In this document: one piece after another, positions 33,414-42,797 of the stretch | Position numbering within the stretch: position 1 is the stretch's first letter | How the letters are laid out: each line of letters starts with the position of its first letter | From: Solibacillus sp. FSL R7-0668 | GTDB taxonomy: Bacteria; Bacillota; Bacilli; Bacillales_A; Planococcaceae | Assembly: GCF_038006205.1 (NCBI RefSeq) | Contig: NZ_JBBOUU010000001.1 | Location: forward strand, 1,676,001 to 1,740,000 | Length of the DNA stretch: 64,000 bases | Reading direction: 5' to 3' | Notes under the pieces: model-generated | What the model was told of the DNA's origin: nothing | The model's input: the letters and a program-made list of their open reading frames with translations, nothing else | The model's database searches: none | Translations under genes and position numbers: made by a program

Positions 33414-33474
33414 TTCTGGAGAGAGCGCATAGAGCGTCGCCGAAGGGTTCATAATCTCAGGCAAAAGGACAGAA
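33414..33474 (+). promoter_or_regulatory. Glycine riboswitch (single aptamer)
   Basis: The sequence shows the glycine aptamer core: TTCTGGAGAGAGC at the 5' side, CGCCGAAGG in the middle and CTCAGGCAAAAGGACAGAA at the 3' side, with P1 formed by TTCTG (33414-33418) and CAGAA (33470-33474). Only one full aptamer is visible; the upstream part (about 33310-33400) lacks a second core. A terminator follows at 33509-33548, then an amino acid permease gene, so glycine should control transcription of the permease. Confidence 0.9.
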
Positions 33475-33508
33475 GGGTAATGAGAGACGTTATTATTCTT
33501 ACGTATAC

Positions 33509-33548
33509 AGGGACTAGTCATTGAACTAGTCCCTTTTCTTTTCATTTT
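33509..33548 (+). terminator. Expression-platform terminator of the glycine riboswitch
   Basis: A 10-bp perfect stem (33509-33518 with 33525-33534) followed by a T-rich run; it lies between the aptamer and the permease. Confidence 0.88.
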
Positions 33549-33684
33549 TTCGTAGAGGAAATACAAAATAAATGAATCGAGAGCCTCCAGTAGATATCGT
33601 AGCTTTTAACAATCGCGAAAATACCTATTATTTTTCGGATGCATTTAGCAGTACGTGAAGATCTATTATTTGGAGGAAATCGTC

Positions 33685-35022
33685 TTGGAACAACCAGAAT
33701 TAAAGCGCGACCTTAAAAATCGCCATGTGCAATTGATTGCAATAGGCGGAACAATTGGAACAGGTTTATTTTTAGGGTCAGGGAAAGCAATCTCACTCGC
33801 AGGTCCATCCATTATTTTTGCCTACTTAATTGTAGGAATTGCATTGTTTTTTGTCATGCGAGCATTAGGGGAGTTATTACTTTCAAAAGGTGGCTATTCA
33901 TCATTTACGGAATTCGCCACAGAATATTTAGGGGATTGGGCAGGCTATGTAACAGGCTGGACGTATTGGTTTTGCTGGATTATGACGGCAATGGCCGATA
34001 TTATTGCGGTCGGTATGTATACACAGTATTGGTTTGATGTCCCACAATGGGTGCCAGCCATTATCTGTTTAATCGTGTTATTAGCATTGAATTTATTAAC
34101 GGTTAAATTATTTGGTGAATTAGAGTTTTGGTTTGCCTTAATCAAAATTATTACGATTGTCGCATTAATCGTCATCGGGATTGTGTTATTAGTCATCGGG
34201 TTTGAAACAGATACAGGTAAGGTCGCCGTATCGAATCTTTGGGTGCATGGTGGATTATTCCCGAATGGTGCATTTGGCTTTTTAATGGCATTCCAAATGG
34301 TTGTCTTTGCCTTTGTAGGGGTAGAATTAGTAGGGGTCTCTGCAGCGGAAACAGCCAATCCACAAAAAAATATTCCTTCAGCTATTAACAAAATTCCAGT
34401 ACGTATTTTATTATTCTACGTCGGTGCGTTATTTATTATTTTAACGATCAACCCATGGGATACATTGAATGCAGCAAGCTCCCCATTTGTGCAAGTGTTT
34501 GCGTTAGTTGGAATACCGATTGCGGCTGGTTTAATTAATTTTGTTGTGCTAACTTCCGCAGCATCAGCAGGTAACAGTGGATTATTCTCGACAAGCCGTA
34601 TGTTATTTAGTTTAGGAAAAAATAAGCAGGCACCAAAACCATTTGCGAAGCTTAATAAAAATCACGTGCCTCAAAATGGTTTAGTCGTATCTGCAGTAGT
34701 TGTATCAGTTGGTGCATTATTAAGCTATTTAATGCCAGAGAATGCATTTAACGTCGTGACAACAATAAGTGCGATTTGTTTTATTTGGGTATGGAGCATT
34801 ATTTTGATTTCACATATTATCTATAAAAAACGCCACCCAGAATTACATCAAACGTCGATTTTTAAAGCACCATTAACGCCATTTGTGAACTATGTCGTTT
34901 TAGCGTTCTTTGCGTTTTTATTAGTCGTAATGGCTATTTCTGAAGAAACGCGCACAGCATTGTTATTAACACCGCTTTGGTTTGTTATGTTATTTGTAAT
35001 TTACTTTATGCGTAAAAAATAA
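33685..35022 (+). CDS. APC-family amino acid permease (probable glycine/alanine/serine type)
   Basis: A 445-residue permease with about 12 membrane helices. The opening stretch RDLKNRHVQLIAIGGTIGTG is the AAT-subfamily signature, as in CycA, AnsP and LysP-like carriers. The ribosome site GGAGG (33672-33676) fits TTG 33685 with 8-nt spacing, so the GTG at 33655 is rejected. Control by a glycine riboswitch points to glycine (or D-alanine/D-serine) as substrate, with uptake or export direction undecided. That specificity is inference from the leader. Confidence 0.88.
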   Translation: MEQPELKRDLKNRHVQLIAIGGTIGTGLFLGSGKAISLAGPSIIFAYLIVGIALFFVMRALGELLLSKGGYSSFTEFATEYLGDWAGYVTGWTYWFCWIMTAMADIIAVGMYTQYWFDVPQWVPAIICLIVLLALNLLTVKLFGELEFWFALIKIITIVALIVIGIVLLVIGFETDTGKVAVSNLWVHGGLFPNGAFGFLMAFQMVVFAFVGVELVGVSAAETANPQKNIPSAINKIPVRILLFYVGALFIILTINPWDTLNAASSPFVQVFALVGIPIAAGLINFVVLTSAASAGNSGLFSTSRMLFSLGKNKQAPKPFAKLNKNHVPQNGLVVSAVVVSVGALLSYLMPENAFNVVTTISAICFIWVWSIILISHIIYKKRHPELHQTSIFKAPLTPFVNYVVLAFFAFLLVVMAISEETRTALLLTPLWFVMLFVIYFMRKK

Positions 35023-35026
35023 ATTT

Positions 35027-35066
35027 AAGGATTGTCCTAGAAAATAAATAGGGCAATCCTTTTTTT
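35027..35066. terminator. Terminator between permease and TauE gene
   Basis: A stem AAGGATTGTCCT/AGGGCAATCCTT (35027-35061) followed by T7; shared by convergent genes. Confidence 0.88.
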
Positions 35067-35829
35067 AGAGCACATCTTTTAACATTTGAATGAATAAAAA
35101 GAAAAACAACACCGGCAACACCATTTGAATCCATCTTGATTTTAAATAAGGTGCGATTTTTAAGGCGAGCTGTGTTCCTACAATCGAGCCAATTGTAATG
35201 GGAACGGCGATGATTATGTCAAATACTCCGTATAACAAGTAAAAGAAAAATGCACTCATACAGCTTGAAAACATCATAAAACGTGTCAGCTGCACGGCTT
35301 TTAAATAGGGATAATTAGCTTTTAAAAAATACGAAATATTCATTGATCCAGAGCCTGGCCCTATTGCCCCGTCATACATACCAATGAAAAATGGTGGAAG
35401 GCGAGAAATTTTTTTGGTGACAGAAGAATCTGCAATTTCCATCCGCTTAAATTGTTGCTTTAGCACGATTAAAAAGGCAAATGCTAAAATAATACAAGCG
35501 ATAATATTGAGTGTGTTTTCGCTAATGTTAGCTGAGATAAATGCCCCAACGACACCACCAATCGCAGCAACCATCATAAATGGAAACATTGTTTTTAACT
35601 TAATTTGTCCTTTTATTAGTAACGACAGTACACTGACAAAAGAAGAAACACCCGTTGCAAATTTATTTACCGCTATCGTAGTATGAATGGGCACGCCAAC
35701 CATCAACATCGCAGGAAGCAATATAAAACCTGCTGCCCCAAGCAATACCCCAAAAATAGCCGCTATAGCCCCTATTACAAAAAGTACAAAACTATGGAAT
35801 GTGAACCATTGTTCCATGATAAATTGCAT
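35065..35829 (-). CDS. TauE/SafE family sulfite/organosulfonate exporter-like permease
   Basis: A 254-residue membrane protein with about eight helices; GVLLGAAGFILLPAML and the second-half repeat FFIGMYDGAIGPGSGSMN are typical of TauE/SafE (YfcA) proteins. It moves small anions such as sulfite or sulfoacetate in characterised cases. The start is ATG 35829 (AGAGGTG, 6 nt). It is divergent from a LysR regulator gene, the likely regulator. Confidence 0.88.
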   Translation of the reverse strand: MQFIMEQWFTFHSFVLFVIGAIAAIFGVLLGAAGFILLPAMLMVGVPIHTTIAVNKFATGVSSFVSVLSLLIKGQIKLKTMFPFMMVAAIGGVVGAFISANISENTLNIIACIILAFAFLIVLKQQFKRMEIADSSVTKKISRLPPFFIGMYDGAIGPGSGSMNISYFLKANYPYLKAVQLTRFMMFSSCMSAFFFYLLYGVFDIIIAVPITIGSIVGTQLALKIAPYLKSRWIQMVLPVLFFFLFIQMLKDVL

Positions 35830-35927
35830 GTCAATCACCTCTCTAACAAAGGTACAGTTTCTCATAAAATAAATCTAATATATAATTATTGAAGAATCAT
35901 AAAAAATATTTATAGGAGATACGTGAT

Positions 35928-36812
35928 ATGAATATTCATGCCTACCGAATTTTTATGAAAGTAGCAAAACATAAAAGCGTCACACTCGCAGCGCAAGATT
36001 TAACGATGACCCAACCAGCAGTAACGATTCAGCTTCGCAATTTAGAGCGAGAATTACAAATGAAGCTTATTCAAACAAGGGGGCGTGGAATCGAATTGAC
36101 GCTTGAAGGTGAATTTGTCTATAAACAGGGGTTGCGGTTATTTCAGCTTGAAGAGGAAATTGAACATAAAATTTTGCGAATGGCACATATGACAGAGACG
36201 AATCGAATCGCAACATCCTATATTCCGATGCATTATATGCTTCCTGAAATGATTGCTAAGTACAAACAGCATAAGCCACTTGCTGAATTTACAATCGAAC
36301 TGAGTAACGTGAAAACGGTTGTGCAAAAAGTGATGAATTATGAAGCAGACTATGGTTTTGTTGTGCAAAGTGAAGAGGAAGAAATGGACTTACAATATGA
36401 AAAATTAAATGAAATCGATTTTGGCATAGTCGTACATCCAACACATCACTTAGCTAATAAAACGGTAACACTACAAGCATTATCCGACGAAACGTTTATT
36501 TATCGGGAAAAGGGAAGTTCAACGAGAGATTTGTTAGAAGCGGTATTTTATGCGAATGATTGTCCGCTACCAAAGAAGGGATTGCAACTACAGGGGTTAT
36601 TCGAATCGATTCGGGTGGTACAGTCCGGCTATGGTATGATTTTGGCACCTAATTTGAGTGTAGAGCCTTTAATTGAACAGCAACAATTAGCAAGCATTAC
36701 GATTAAAGGTATACAAATCAAACAAAGCCTCTATCTTTGCATACGCAAAAATGAATTGGAAACCTATCCATTCGTAGATTTCGTTTTAGGAAAAATGAAA
36801 AGCGGAAAATAA
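35928..36812 (+). CDS. LysR-type transcriptional regulator
   Basis: A 294-residue LTTR with an N-terminal winged helix (1-60; the HTH covers KSVTLAAQDLTMTQPAVTIQ) and a C-terminal effector-binding domain (about 88-290). The resemblance to CysL/YeiE-like regulators is only general. Divergent with the TauE-like exporter, so sulfur-anion control is a reasonable inference. The ATG is preceded by TAGGAGA. Confidence 0.9.
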   Translation: MNIHAYRIFMKVAKHKSVTLAAQDLTMTQPAVTIQLRNLERELQMKLIQTRGRGIELTLEGEFVYKQGLRLFQLEEEIEHKILRMAHMTETNRIATSYIPMHYMLPEMIAKYKQHKPLAEFTIELSNVKTVVQKVMNYEADYGFVVQSEEEEMDLQYEKLNEIDFGIVVHPTHHLANKTVTLQALSDETFIYREKGSSTRDLLEAVFYANDCPLPKKGLQLQGLFESIRVVQSGYGMILAPNLSVEPLIEQQQLASITIKGIQIKQSLYLCIRKNELETYPFVDFVLGKMKSGK

Positions 36813-36996
36813 TTGTCCAGTTTTTCGCTCGAAATAGACTGATTTTGATTGATTGTGATGGAATGCTACTGAATCGCAAAATATACGCAAAAAAATGTTT
36901 TTTCGGCTATCGAAATTACTGATATGATGGTAACAGTTTTGTTACAGAGAGTCGTAACAATTTTGCATTTTGTTTCATTCCAAAGGAGTTTTATCG

Positions 36997-37877
36997 ATGA
37001 GTATAAAAAAAGCAAATTTCTTATTAGTGCTCGTTACGGTAGCGTGGGGGGCTTCGTATTTATTTACAAAAACAGCTGTGAAGGAGCTAGAGCCATTTAC
37101 ATTAATTGCCTACCGTTTTTTACTAGCATTTTTCATAACGGCAATAATCTTTTGGAAGCGTATTAAACAAGTAAATCGACAGACCATTTGGGCAAGTAGC
37201 TTGCTTGGCTTTGTCATGGCCGTCGTTTGTATTTTATTTGCCTATGCGCTGAGAATTACTGAAGCTTCAGTTGCTGGATTTTTAATAGCGACGACGGTTA
37301 TTATTGTGCCATTATTAATGATCGGTATTACTCGGAAATTGCCAACTCGACAAGTCGTAACGGGTGGAATCATTACCTTAGCGGGTCTAGCGCTTTTTTC
37401 ATTAAAGGGCTCGTTTTCGATTAGCTTTGGCATGGCGCTTTGCTTAATTACCGCATTTTTATATGCTGTACATATTATTTTAAATAATCATTTTGTTCAA
37501 CAGCATGATAGTTTACAGCTTGGTGTGTTTCAATTATTCTTCACCGGTTTCTTTAGTTTAATTGGCGCGGTGTTTACGGAGCCGATTGTGTTTCCGCAAA
37601 CTGTAAATGGATGGAGCTCGCTATTTATGCTGGCCATTTTTTGTTCGGCCTTTGCTATTATCTTGCAGTCTATTGCCCAAAAGCATACGAATGCCGTCTC
37701 AACAGGGTTCATTTTTCATTGGAGCCAATCTTCGCGGCCATGTTTGGGTTTATATTTTTAAGTGAGCGAATGGATTCACAAGAAATGCTAGGGGCTCTCT
37801 TTATTTTTGCAGGTGTGTTAGCAGCGAACTATACACCGTCAAAGGTTCGGAAGCTTCAAGGGAATATGCAAAATTAA
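36997..37877 (+). pseudogene. EamA/DMT-family transporter, frameshifted
   Basis: An about 293-residue ten-helix drug/metabolite transporter would be encoded if one base were added in the T5 tract at 37712-37716. The first frame is sound to NAVSTGFIF and then turns into HWSQSSRPCLG and a stop at 37761; the +1 frame continues SLEPIFAAMFGFIFLSERMD and ends normally at 37877. Losing one T from a homopolymer explains this. It may be a true mutation, a phase-variable tract or a sequencing error. The start is ATG 36997 with AAAGGAG 7 nt upstream. Confidence 0.88.
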
Positions 37878-38052
37878 GGCTCATCAATGAAATACGGGGT
37901 TGATGAACATACTCGCAGTTATTGCGTGGGGGAGATATTTTCCACTTATAGATTTTATTTGCGATTTTCAACGTATATTTGCTAATAGCCAAAAATATCC
38001 TTATTAATCAAAACCACTTATCATCTCTAGGATAGGGTGATGAACAATTATT

Positions 38053-38100
38053 TCGGGGTATGCTGAACGTCTTTGGACGAAGCACACCCCGATTTTTTTT
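38053..38100 (+). terminator. Terminator downstream of the EamA gene
   Basis: Stem TCGGGGTATGCT/AGCACACCCCGA with an inner CGTC/GACG (38053-38092), then T8. Confidence 0.85.
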
Positions 38101-38272
38101 AAGTCAATTTCCCAACTAATTGTGCGCGAGCTTCTTGATAAACTTTTGCATCACATGGCTCACATGAATATTTTCCGCGCATATTTTGCTTAAATAATCG
38201 ATATTTGTTCGAGCCTTCCTCAACGAAAAAGGTCTTTTTACAGCAATAACAAATCGTTTCGTAACGAATCAT
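38099..38272 (-). CDS. Small zinc-ribbon protein (YlaI/DUF2197-like)
   Basis: A 57-residue protein with two knuckles, CYCC near the N-terminus (residues 8-11) and CEPC about 25 residues later, likely binding one zinc. Size and spacing recall DUF2197 (YlaI). The start is ATG 38272, with GGAGG 10 nt upstream inside the end of the MFS gene, so it is the last gene of the regulator-MFS operon. Function unknown. Confidence 0.65.
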   Translation of the reverse strand: MIRYETICYCCKKTFFVEEGSNKYRLFKQNMRGKYSCEPCDAKVYQEARAQLVGKLT

Positions 38273-38277
38273 CGTAC

Positions 38278-39474
38278 TCAAGCCTCCATTGTTTTTTTAT
38301 TAACGACGACAAAGCGATATAACGCACTGACTAAAGCTAAGGCGAATAAAGAGAAAATGCTCGTCGCCAGTTGGATTGAAAACCACTGTGCACTTAGACC
38401 GATAACAAGTGTTAATGTGATTTGTAATACGCTCTCGAATAGTGTGAGCACACTTGTAAATCGCCCCATAATTTCTGTTGGCACCGATTTTTGATAGATC
38501 GTTGCATAGCCAGCATTGCTAAATGACATAAAGAAACCAAGTAAGATAAAGGCGATAATCGCTAGTGCTAAATTAGGAGAGGCATAAAAGGTCGTATAAC
38601 AAACGAGCGTCAATGACAGCCCAGCCCCAATATAAGTGGAGATGGATAGTCTTGTGACAAAGCTCGCCGCTGCAATTCCTCCAACAATCGCGCCAATCCC
38701 AGTAACCCCGACAATCACCCCATATGCAGCGTCAGAAACCTTATGAAAATCCTTCAAAAACGACATCTCTTGCGAATCCAGTGCATGGGTAATCATGAGG
38801 ACACAGCTATACAAAACGAAAAATTGGACGACACTTCGATGCTCTGACATCACGCGCCACACAGCTTGAAAATCTTGACGTAGGACAGATGGTGAGATGA
38901 TTTTTCGTCCGTCTGCGACACGCTGAGAAATATTCGGTAGCAAGTACATGAAAAAGGCACTAATGACAAGCGCACAGCTGTTAATCCATATCGTAATTGT
39001 CGTATTAGTCAGCGCAATGATGATACCGCTAAGTGCAGGACCAATCATAAAGCTACCTGAACTTACGATACTATTCACCGCATTGAAACGTAGCCGATCC
39101 TGTTTTGCAACTAGTTTTGTAATCATAAACGTACTGCTTGGTTGCGAAAAGCTTGTGGCAATATTGCTTAAAAATACTATGCCAAATATTAGCCAGATTG
39201 ATGGGGCAAAAGGTAGCATAAATACAAGGAGTGCGCGAGACAAATCGCTTAATACGAGCATTAAGCGTTTATTCGAACGATCCACTATCGAGCCGACAAA
39301 AAAGCTTGCGATAATGCGTGCAATCGGTCCAATCATATACAATCCAGCAACCATAGCAGGAGATTCGGTCATATGCCAAACGGTTAAATTTAGCGCCACT
39401 AAATAAATCCAGCTCCCAAGTCTTGAAATTCCTTGACCAATCCACAATAGAAAATACTCTTTTTTATAATTCAT
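38278..39474 (-). CDS. MFS transporter (macrolide-efflux/enterobactin-exporter-like)
   Basis: A 398-residue, 12-helix major facilitator protein; the opening NYKKEYFLLWIGQGISRLGSW and GSIVDRSNKR (motif A) fit the MFS_3 efflux group (MefA/EntS-like). It is 9 nt downstream of the RRNPP-type regulator, so it is likely its cotranscribed effector, exporting a drug, siderophore or peptide. Substrate not predictable from sequence. Confidence 0.87.
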   Translation of the reverse strand: MNYKKEYFLLWIGQGISRLGSWIYLVALNLTVWHMTESPAMVAGLYMIGPIARIIASFFVGSIVDRSNKRLMLVLSDLSRALLVFMLPFAPSIWLIFGIVFLSNIATSFSQPSSTFMITKLVAKQDRLRFNAVNSIVSSGSFMIGPALSGIIIALTNTTITIWINSCALVISAFFMYLLPNISQRVADGRKIISPSVLRQDFQAVWRVMSEHRSVVQFFVLYSCVLMITHALDSQEMSFLKDFHKVSDAAYGVIVGVTGIGAIVGGIAAASFVTRLSISTYIGAGLSLTLVCYTTFYASPNLALAIIAFILLGFFMSFSNAGYATIYQKSVPTEIMGRFTSVLTLFESVLQITLTLVIGLSAQWFSIQLATSIFSLFALALVSALYRFVVVNKKTMEA

Positions 39475-39483
39475 ATTTCACCT

Positions 39484-40755
39484 CTAACTGCTCATGCGTT
39501 TGCGCACTTTTTCACTTACCTGTAGTGCTAACCGGTAGCAATGACTCGCTTGTTTATAAGCATGTAAGTTTTCATAAAAGCCAGCCCACAGTGGTGCGTA
39601 GAAAAGGATGAGCTCAAAATACTGTTGCTGCTCAAAATGGGGGAAGGCCTGTTCCTCTAATTGCTTGAGCTCGGGTATTGATTTTTCACTTTCACATGCA
39701 TAGATAAGCAGTGCGCGTTGGTATAAATGATGGGGCACAGAAAATTGGTTTTTATCGTATGTAGTAAATAATTGGTGAAGCTGCGCGAAATCTTGCAACT
39801 GATAACATGCGCGCATCCAATTGATCACGGAATGTAAATCATGTTCATAGTGCTGTGCTAACGCATAATGCTCACAGGCTTTCGTAAAGTTTTTCTGGCA
39901 CTCATAGCAATAGGCGATATTGTTATGTAAGGAGCTATATTGCAAAGGCGTTTGAATCGACGTCACATGCTGCAATAAATTTAAACCAGCGTTATATTCA
40001 TTTAATGCTTCATTAAAATGATGAAGATCATTGAGAATGACACCTTTCATCGAGTAAAGCTTTAGTTGAAATAATGGTTTAAATAAATGTCTCATATGCT
40101 TTGTCGCAATTTCAATATGTGTGATGGCCTTTTGAAATTGATAGCTTCGATGATAAGAAAAGGCTAGGTGATAGTGATAATTGGCTTGCTCAAACGCATT
40201 AGCACGCATCATCAATTGCGCGTTAAAACCATCGAATTCTCGGTCTGCTAGCAGCTGAAATTCAGAAAATGATAAATGAGCATACGCCGTGATTGCAAGA
40301 TAGAGCGTGGTGATACGGTCCCCCTTATACGTAATAAACGGTTCCAGCTCTAGTAATAAGGCACGGGCTAACGAATCCTCCTTAATGGACAGTAAGTAGC
40401 GACTATAAATTAATTTGGCGATAAGCTGATGTTCGAACAGTTGAAATGCTTCATTAAAATGTTGGAGTAGTTCGATTTCCGCTTCAATCAGTACTTCATT
40501 CGAAAGGAGCTTTTCGTAAATCACTTCGAAGCTTTGTAAGGTGTGCGCTTCATTTTTCATGGTTTCAGCTAGGTCGAGTCCTAATCGCTCAAATAATTGC
40601 TCGTACAATGCCTGCTCGGCAATAACGACGCCGTTTTCGATTCGGCTTAAATACGACGGTGTACAAATGCCAATCGCAACATCATCTTGCTTTAGCTTTT
40701 TCTGCTGTCTACTATATTTAATGTATTTTCCCCATTGAAGCTCTTGTTTTTCCAA
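39484..40755 (-). CDS. XRE-HTH plus TPR regulator (RRNPP-like)
   Basis: A 423-residue regulator with an N-terminal XRE helix-turn-helix (about 10-65; KLKQDDVAIGICTPSYLSRIENG) and about ten helical TPR-like repeats (about 75-415). This is the architecture of PlcR/NprR-type proteins, which bind exported and re-imported signal peptides. No small secreted-peptide gene was found beside it. ATG 40755 has AGAGGTGAAC upstream. It heads an operon with an MFS exporter and a zinc-ribbon protein. Confidence 0.82.
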   Translation of the reverse strand: MEKQELQWGKYIKYSRQQKKLKQDDVAIGICTPSYLSRIENGVVIAEQALYEQLFERLGLDLAETMKNEAHTLQSFEVIYEKLLSNEVLIEAEIELLQHFNEAFQLFEHQLIAKLIYSRYLLSIKEDSLARALLLELEPFITYKGDRITTLYLAITAYAHLSFSEFQLLADREFDGFNAQLMMRANAFEQANYHYHLAFSYHRSYQFQKAITHIEIATKHMRHLFKPLFQLKLYSMKGVILNDLHHFNEALNEYNAGLNLLQHVTSIQTPLQYSSLHNNIAYCYECQKNFTKACEHYALAQHYEHDLHSVINWMRACYQLQDFAQLHQLFTTYDKNQFSVPHHLYQRALLIYACESEKSIPELKQLEEQAFPHFEQQQYFELILFYAPLWAGFYENLHAYKQASHCYRLALQVSEKVRKRMSS

Positions 40756-40971
40756 ATTTGTTCACCTCTAGGAACTATTTTAACAAAATAACCCAAGACA
40801 GTATTGTGAATTTGCTAGAAAACGAAGAGGACTCGTCTTGATTTTTGATTGTAACTTACACAAGTCACCGATTATAGCTGCAAATTTTCTATTGCATAAT
40901 AAACATTCGCTCTATATGATTAGTAAAAATAATATAGAAATTTTATGTTGGTAGAGTAGGGGTGAATGTGT

Positions 40972-41523
40972 ATGTTTTTTTATGAAGTGGATAATGAAAT
41001 CCAATTAAAATTAATTACGCAAAATGATGGTGAGGAAATTTTTGCATTTGTTGATCGTTCGCGTAGCTATTTACGTGAGTGGCTTGGCTGGATTGATAAT
41101 ACAAAAACAGTGGAAGATACGCGTGCATTTGCAGCCTATAATTTAGAGCGTTTTGCTAAGCGTGAGGGGTTAGACACAGCTATTTATTATAAAGGGCAAT
41201 TTGTTGGGAAGGTTTCGATCAATACAATCAATTGGACATTAAAAAAATGTGAAATTGGTTATTTCTTAGATGAAAAATTCCAAGGGGAAGGCATTATGAC
41301 ACGTGCGGTGAAAGGGATTATTGATATCGCCTTTCATGAATATAAATTGGAAAAAGTAGAGATTCGTGCTGCAGTTGACAATAAAAAAAGTCGCCATATT
41401 GCAGAACGTTTAGGCTTTATGCTTGAAGGCACGATTCGCAATGCAGAATGGCTATACGATCACTATGTAGACCATGCTGTGTATGGATTGCTAGCCAATG
41501 AATGGATTGGTGAATACAAGTAA
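40972..41523 (+). CDS. GNAT acetyltransferase, RimJ/RimL type
   Basis: A 183-residue acetyltransferase like B. subtilis YdaF/RimL, acting on ribosomal-protein N-termini or small amines. Seen: CEIGYFLDEKFQGEGIMTRA (acetyl-CoA loop near 91-110) and NKKSRHIAERLGFMLEG near 138. The start is ATG 40972 with AGGGGTG 7 nt upstream rather than ATG 40966. Single gene, ended by a terminator. Confidence 0.9.
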   Translation: MFFYEVDNEIQLKLITQNDGEEIFAFVDRSRSYLREWLGWIDNTKTVEDTRAFAAYNLERFAKREGLDTAIYYKGQFVGKVSINTINWTLKKCEIGYFLDEKFQGEGIMTRAVKGIIDIAFHEYKLEKVEIRAAVDNKKSRHIAERLGFMLEGTIRNAEWLYDHYVDHAVYGLLANEWIGEYK

Positions 41524-41567
41524 TTGATGTGTGTTTCTGCTAAATTAAACAACTTAATAAGATATCC

Positions 41568-41601
41568 AAACCTCGTCCGATTATTCAATGACGAGGTTTT
41601 T
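41568..41601 (+). terminator. Terminator after the RimL-like gene
   Basis: A 10-bp perfect stem (41568-41577 with 41590-41599), T-rich after. Confidence 0.88.
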
Positions 41602-41627
41602 TCAATGAAAAAATTTCCAAAAAAAAG

Positions 41628-41664
41628 TTGAAAGTAGTTTTGCTCTAGTGTAATATATGACTAG
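41628..41664 (+). promoter_or_regulatory. Promoter and possible GntR operator of the five-gene ABC operon
   Basis: TTGAAA (41628-41633), 17-nt spacer, TAATAT (41651-41656). CTAGT (41645-41649) and ACTAG (41660-41664) form an inverted repeat across the -10. The operon encodes its own YtrA-type GntR protein, the probable ligand of this site. Confidence 0.6.
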
Positions 41665-41685
41665 TACAGTGATACGGAGGGAATT

Positions 41686-42438
41686 ATGAAAAAAGTATTT
41701 GGCTTAATTATGAAAGAGCATATCCAATATAAGAAAACAATTGGTGTGCTTTTTCTATCAACCATTTTTATGATTGGCGTTTTACCTTATGCCATACATT
41801 ATTACCGCGATGTCATCCCTTTAAGTTCTATTCGTACTCCCTTGCTTTTTTTGGGGATTAGTTTGATTGTGCTCAACGCCATTAGCTCATTTTTTATAAG
41901 CTTAAATCGAGCCATTAAAATGAAAATGCTTTGGCTACATCACCCCAATTCAATTGTGCTGCTCGTTTTCGCAAAGTTTATTTATCAAATGGTGGCGATG
42001 CATTTGCTGTTAGCAGTTGCCCTAATTGGTTTATATTTTTTACCGGAAGTTATTATTGGCACAGCTGGACAGATTTTTATGCTATCGCTGTATGTACAGA
42101 TTATATGCAATGTTATTTATATTTTATTTACTGTACTATTGCTCGTTTTATTAGCGATTACACTTCAGCTAAAGCCCTATATCGGTAAATTTAGTTATGT
42201 AGTTAGCACGCTTTTATTTGTTGGCTTTTTTCTATCAGCTGATCCATTTACGCTTCAATTTTTAGAAATCGGTAGAATCCCAACCGAAAAAATTAGTACA
42301 TATTTGCCTACATTTACGAATGGTCTAACCATTACTGCGATGGATGTTTATGTCGTTTATGAACTGATTTCCTTTATCTTTTATGCGGCGTTATTTATTG
42401 TTGCATGTAAATGGATTGAAAGGGTGATAACGCGATGA
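41686..42438 (+). CDS. Membrane protein, ABC-2-like permease component
   Basis: A 250-residue protein with about six hydrophobic helices and no soluble domain. First gene of a five-gene operon, overlapping the GntR gene by 4 nt (ATGA). It probably pairs with the ATPase encoded at 42798, by position. CGGAGGG precedes ATG. Confidence 0.7.
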   Translation: MKKVFGLIMKEHIQYKKTIGVLFLSTIFMIGVLPYAIHYYRDVIPLSSIRTPLLFLGISLIVLNAISSFFISLNRAIKMKMLWLHHPNSIVLLVFAKFIYQMVAMHLLLAVALIGLYFLPEVIIGTAGQIFMLSLYVQIICNVIYILFTVLLLVLLAITLQLKPYIGKFSYVVSTLLFVGFFLSADPFTLQFLEIGRIPTEKISTYLPTFTNGLTITAMDVYVVYELISFIFYAALFIVACKWIERVITR

Positions 42439-42797
42439 CCGTTGATTTTGTAAAAGATCGCCCAATTTATTTGCAGCTTGTTGATAGGATTGCTGGAGAC
42501 GTTATTAAAGGGGAACGAATGCCTGGAGATAAATTACCCTCAGTTCGGGAATATGCACTTGAAACAGGGGTAAATGTCAATACAGTGCAGCGCGTTTATA
42601 AGGAGCTGGAACAAATGGGACTGACGGAAACAAAGCGTGGGCAAGGAACGTTTATTACGATGGACGGGGATATTATTCATCGTACACGGGAGCAAATGAA
42701 GGAGCAGGTAGCGCTACAGTTTATTTCTTCAATTGAATCATACGGGTTCACCATTGAGGAAGTCATTGATGTCTTAAAGAAGAAGGGTGGTAGCTAA
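42435..42797 (+). CDS. GntR-family regulator, YtrA subfamily
   Basis: A 120-residue YtrA-type repressor: winged helix (about 8-75; PIYLQLVDRIAGDVI, LPSVREYALETGVNVNTVQR) and a short C-terminal helical region. Placed second in the operon between permease and ATPase genes, overlapping the first by ATGA and abutting the next (TAAATG). It likely represses the operon through the palindrome at 41645-41664. Confidence 0.88.
   Translation: MTVDFVKDRPIYLQLVDRIAGDVIKGERMPGDKLPSVREYALETGVNVNTVQRVYKELEQMGLTETKRGQGTFITMDGDIIHRTREQMKEQVALQFISSIESYGFTIEEVIDVLKKKGGS

Noticed and set aside
40756-40971. Signal-peptide gene for the RRNPP-like regulator
   Set aside because: Only frames of about a dozen codons without a hydrophobic export signal.
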